From Bacteroidaceae bacterium (GTDB taxonomy: Bacteria > Bacteroidota > Bacteroidia > Bacteroidales > Bacteroidaceae): a stretch of DNA of 51,899 bases. The stretch spans positions 1-51,899 of the forward strand of contig JAKSIZ010000011.1 of the NCBI GenBank assembly GCA_024398515.1, written 5' to 3'. This document shows positions 49,577 to 51,899 of the stretch, piece by piece. The notes beneath the pieces were generated by a model. It saw nothing but the letters and a program-made list of their open reading frames with translations, did not search any database and was not told the DNA's origin. A program made the position numbers and the translations under genes. Position 1 is the stretch's first letter, and the number at the start of each line of letters is the position of its first letter.

Positions 49577-51582
49577 TTCCTTATCAGCATTGAACCGCAA
49601 CGCGATGGGTCGGGGCTTTTTAGTTGGATGGCGTAGATACCACGGTCCATACGGTCAACTTTTTTACCGTCGATGGTGTATATATCCATTGTCTCGCCCT
49701 CACGCAAAGGGAACAACGGACCACTTATCAGCCTTGGCGAAACGATTCCTTCAAGTCCGAGAATGTAAACCAGACCAGCGTATGCGTCGATTTCGCCATA
49801 GCCGTAGAGGTTGTTTGGGTATGAAAGCGACTCGTCGTTGTGCTTGGCTGTGTGCATGAACACGTCAATGATGTCGTCCTTTGTCAGTGTTGGCTTGGCT
49901 TGCAACCATAGGGCAATGATGCCGGCAACGATAGGTGTTGACATTGATGTGCCTGTGTTCGAGTTCCATGCATACGTGCGTCCGCCGTGATCGAAGTGCT
50001 TTACGTCCCATTTTATGTCGCCCATGTCGGGATTATTTTCAAGATAGAAACTGCTGTAAGAGGATATAATGTTGTTTCCAGGCGCAACAATTTCGGGTTT
50101 TATATCGCCTCGGAGCGACGGTCCTCGTGAACTATATTGGGAAATCATACCGTCGGTTTCCTTCTTGTCGCGCTTCGTCTCGCCCAAGTAATTCGTTATG
50201 AAGTCGCGGTAACCAGTGGCGCCGACGGCAATCACCGACGGCATTGAGGCTGGGCGTTGCATACTGTGAGAGCGTTCTGCAGGGCTTGTTATAGCGTCGA
50301 AAATGCCTGAGTAGGGGAATATCTCTGCCTCGACATCGGGCGCGATGATGCTGAATGAGAGCCTGTCGGTCTTTGCCGAAACCTCATACACATAGTCGTC
50401 GGCATCCCAGCATGAAGGGTAGAGCGCCAGGGTGACGGGTATTCTCGTGCCTCCGTTTTCGATAGTGTCGCGCAAGATGCTGTCCGTGCAGGCAATGATT
50501 TGCTCCGTGGTATAGGTGCGGGAGATGAAGCCGACGCCTATTTTATTGTCAATCTTGCCACGGCATCTCACGAAGTATAGCACCTGTTTAGCGCCCGAAA
50601 TGACGCCGCTGACCGTTGTATCTTCGGCAGCCTTGTGTATGTAGCAATGGTATTCACCCTTGTTTCCTGCCGATGTAACGAGGATTTTCCCTGGACCGGT
50701 GATGTTGGCGATAGCCTCTTCCATAAGCCTCGAATCGTATAAATCGTCGTTTCCACCCTCGCTGAACGACACGACACATGGCTTTCCTTGGCTCTCGGCA
50801 TAGTCGAAAATGTATTTGAAACCGAGAATGTCAAGGGCGTCGGTGTATTTGTAGAGGTCGGTAGAGTCGATCAGGTTGGCATTGTTGCTGCAAGCGTTTG
50901 CCACGAGAACGATGTCGCTTTCGGGTGCCATGCCGCGGTATTCGCCTTCAAATCCCTCACCGGCAGCCGATCCGGCGGTGTGGGTACCGTGCGTTTCCTG
51001 CAATCCGTCGAAGGTATGTTGCACCGTTGACAGTTCGTCGGAGGCATATTCCCTGCCCACAGGAAGCGACGAACCCACTGTGTCGCGTGAAAGCATGTCC
51101 CAGACTTTGCGTATTCTTGAGCCGAAGGTAGGGTGGGTGAAGTCAAATCCTATGTCCTGTATGCCCACGACTACGCCACTGCCAGTGAACGCCTGCGGCA
51201 GTTTTTCGCCTTGCCACACCTGTCTTGTGCCAAGGATTTGTGAGCAGGTATCGTTTGTCAGCGTCAGCGGATGGCTTGCCTCGATGCGCATCACAGCCTT
51301 GTCGGCGGCAAGTCGATTGATGTTTTGCAACGGTATGGAGGCAATGTAAAGGTCGTTCCATCGTGCAAGCACCTTGCAGTCGGCGTCGTTCAAGGGTGCG
51401 ATGTCGGTCGATTTCACGAATGCCGTGATTGTCCTCGGCGCACCATTGGCAGCCTTCATCCTCGGGTTATGGTTAGCACTCATTACTGCTTCGCGTACAA
51501 ACGGCGAAAGCTTTGCTCGCTGCGCACTGACCATGTCAGCGAAAAATGCAAACAAAATGCAAAATATCACAAATTTCTTCAT
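49573..51582 (-). CDS. Secreted subtilisin-like (S8) protease with possible T9SS-type tail
   Basis: The 669-aa protein begins with a signal peptide (MKKFVIFCILFAFFADMVSA). The catalytic triad is D143 (GIQDIGFDFTHP), H198 (HGTHTAG) and S546 (GTSMSTPIVAG). A propeptide-like part lies at 21-115, and an insert between His and Ser (about 300-430) forms a beta region. The C-terminus (MDIYTIDGKKVDRMDRGIY ... LIRK) resembles the short T9SS sorting domain of Bacteroidetes. It should be exported and degrade protein outside. It overlaps maf by 4 bases, so both are probably made from one mRNA. Its -7 box lies just 7 bases before the ATG. Confidence 0.92.
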   Translation of the reverse strand: MKKFVIFCILFAFFADMVSAQRAKLSPFVREAVMSANHNPRMKAANGAPRTITAFVKSTDIAPLNDADCKVLARWNDLYIASIPLQNINRLAADKAVMRIEASHPLTLTNDTCSQILGTRQVWQGEKLPQAFTGSGVVVGIQDIGFDFTHPTFGSRIRKVWDMLSRDTVGSSLPVGREYASDELSTVQHTFDGLQETHGTHTAGSAAGEGFEGEYRGMAPESDIVLVANACSNNANLIDSTDLYKYTDALDILGFKYIFDYAESQGKPCVVSFSEGGNDDLYDSRLMEEAIANITGPGKILVTSAGNKGEYHCYIHKAAEDTTVSGVISGAKQVLYFVRCRGKIDNKIGVGFISRTYTTEQIIACTDSILRDTIENGGTRIPVTLALYPSCWDADDYVYEVSAKTDRLSFSIIAPDVEAEIFPYSGIFDAITSPAERSHSMQRPASMPSVIAVGATGYRDFITNYLGETKRDKKETDGMISQYSSRGPSLRGDIKPEIVAPGNNIISSYSSFYLENNPDMGDIKWDVKHFDHGGRTYAWNSNTGTSMSTPIVAGIIALWLQAKPTLTKDDIIDVFMHTAKHNDESLSYPNNLYGYGEIDAYAGLVYILGLEGIVSPRLISGPLFPLREGETMDIYTIDGKKVDRMDRGIYAIQLKSPDPSRCGSMLIRK

Positions 51583-51589
51583 AGCAATG

Positions 51590-51597
51590 CAAAGGTA
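51590..51597 (-). promoter_or_regulatory. -7 element of the S8 protease gene, near-leaderless
   Basis: TACCTTTG on the minus strand ends 7 bases before the ATG at 51582. No good TTTG is seen 19-21 bp upstream. If used, the transcript would begin within a few bases of the start codon. Confidence 0.45.
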
Positions 51598-51704
51598 ACA
51601 ATAATTTGCAACTTACGATTTAGATTTTGAAATTTATTTGCGATTTTGTTCGTTTGCGCCTGTCGTTTGCCTGACTTTTGCACTTTTTTTGAGTCGAATT
51701 GAAA

Positions 51705-51755
51705 AGTGTTAGCTGAAAAGTGAGACTTTTTACACGAAAAGATATGATACTTCGC
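51705..51755 (+). repeat. CG-tract intergenic repeat, copy 3, cut at the contig joint
   Basis: GAAAAGTGAGACTTTTT...GAAAAGATATGATACTTCG matches the first half of copy 1 (4456-4500) in order and wording. At the point where the alternating CG tract should begin, the sequence changes to high-GC foreign DNA. Confidence 0.5.
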
Positions 51756-51899
51756 GACCCCGCGAGCCCGCGCGCGTAGTTGGTGTTCGGTCGACCCATC
51801 AGGTCGAGTCGACGCAGAAGTGCAGTCACGCTCGCCGGGTCCTCCGACTCGATCGCCATGCTCCTGATCGAGGAGCCGCCGACGCGCACGTCGGTCAGC
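51755..51899 (-). other. High-GC foreign segment, actinobacterial-like partial coding sequence
   Basis: About 69% GC by count, against the clearly AT-richer sequence just before it. On the minus strand one frame is open from the window end and reads LTDVRVGGSSIRSMAIESEDPASV, then ...LRRLDLMGRPNTNYARGL, with G or C at nearly all third codon positions, as in Actinobacteria. The frame runs into AT-rich DNA with no sensible end. I cannot name the protein. A chimeric contig end is the simplest explanation. Confidence 0.75.

Noticed and set aside
1-51899. tRNA or rRNA genes, insertion sequences and prophage
   Set aside because: I saw no cloverleaf with a T-loop signature, no rRNA, and no transposase, integrase or phage gene in the reading frames.

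Overview
The window looks like a chromosomal piece of a Bacteroidales bacterium, most likely Prevotellaceae-like. The evidence is: many promoters of the Bacteroidetes type (TTTG, about 20 bp, TAnnTTTG); an arginine pathway with a Bacteroides-type N-acylornithine carbamoyltransferase; the bamD - rpoZ-like - DUF4293 block; an EF-G2-type paralogue; a BspA-like leucine-rich repeat surface protein; and secreted proteins with dockerin-like tails. Most genes are moderate in GC, while the left end (about 1-4670) is clearly more AT-rich and accessory in character. The last ~145 bases (from about 51755) are about 69% GC by my count and read as an actinobacterial-like protein in one minus-strand frame; they probably do not belong to this genome (chimeric contig end).

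Layout. 1-4850: a structured RNA candidate behind a good promoter, a two-TM hypothetical protein, and a BspA-like LRR protein whose dockerin-like tail is in the -1 frame, switching exactly at a canonical slippery heptamer. 4670-6350: a 43-aa peptide gene, rpe, and a convergent ECF sigma factor whose stop codon abuts that of rpe. 6350-8610: an EF-G paralogue lacking the catalytic histidine. 8840-15260: a compact minus-strand operon reading flavodoxin/ferredoxin protein, M6 metalloprotease with dockerin-like tail, YggS, DUF4494, class I aminotransferase, LolC/E-type permease. 15300-16910: FAD-dependent oxidoreductase. 17240-23614: thrA, a large secreted dockerin-tailed protein, thrC. 23640-25420: bamD, rpoZ-like, DUF4293. 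25510-29617: PpiD/SurA-like isomerase, GH73 glucosaminidase with LysM, pyridoxamine kinase. 29890-37668: arginine cluster argG-C-D-F'-B-E-H behind a promoter with an ArgR-box-like palindrome. 37840-38370: a small secreted Pro/His-rich peptide. 38374-44884: tricorn-like protease, Sel1-repeat protein, anaerobic ribonucleotide reductase nrdD. 44977-46149: RluA-type pseudouridine synthase and a small membrane protein. 46187-51597: LUD protein, htpG, maf, subtilisin-like protease.

The most interesting unexplained structure is a family of six intergenic elements (near 8740, 17120, 29770, 37780, 41900, 48900). Each has exactly three copies of a 16-17 bp palindrome at a 22-23 bp period, with 6-bp spacers and related inverted flanks. 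The palindrome word is the same within an element but differs between elements (four words seen). A second intergenic repeat carries alternating CG tracts followed by AATATTAAT..GGTGTAA.

Functionally the window mixes biosynthesis (threonine, arginine, B6 homeostasis), envelope work (BamD, LolE-like, PpiD-like, glucosaminidase), proteases and chaperones, and anaerobic metabolism (NrdD, EFR1, LUD). Two secreted dockerin-tailed proteins sit inside otherwise housekeeping operons.
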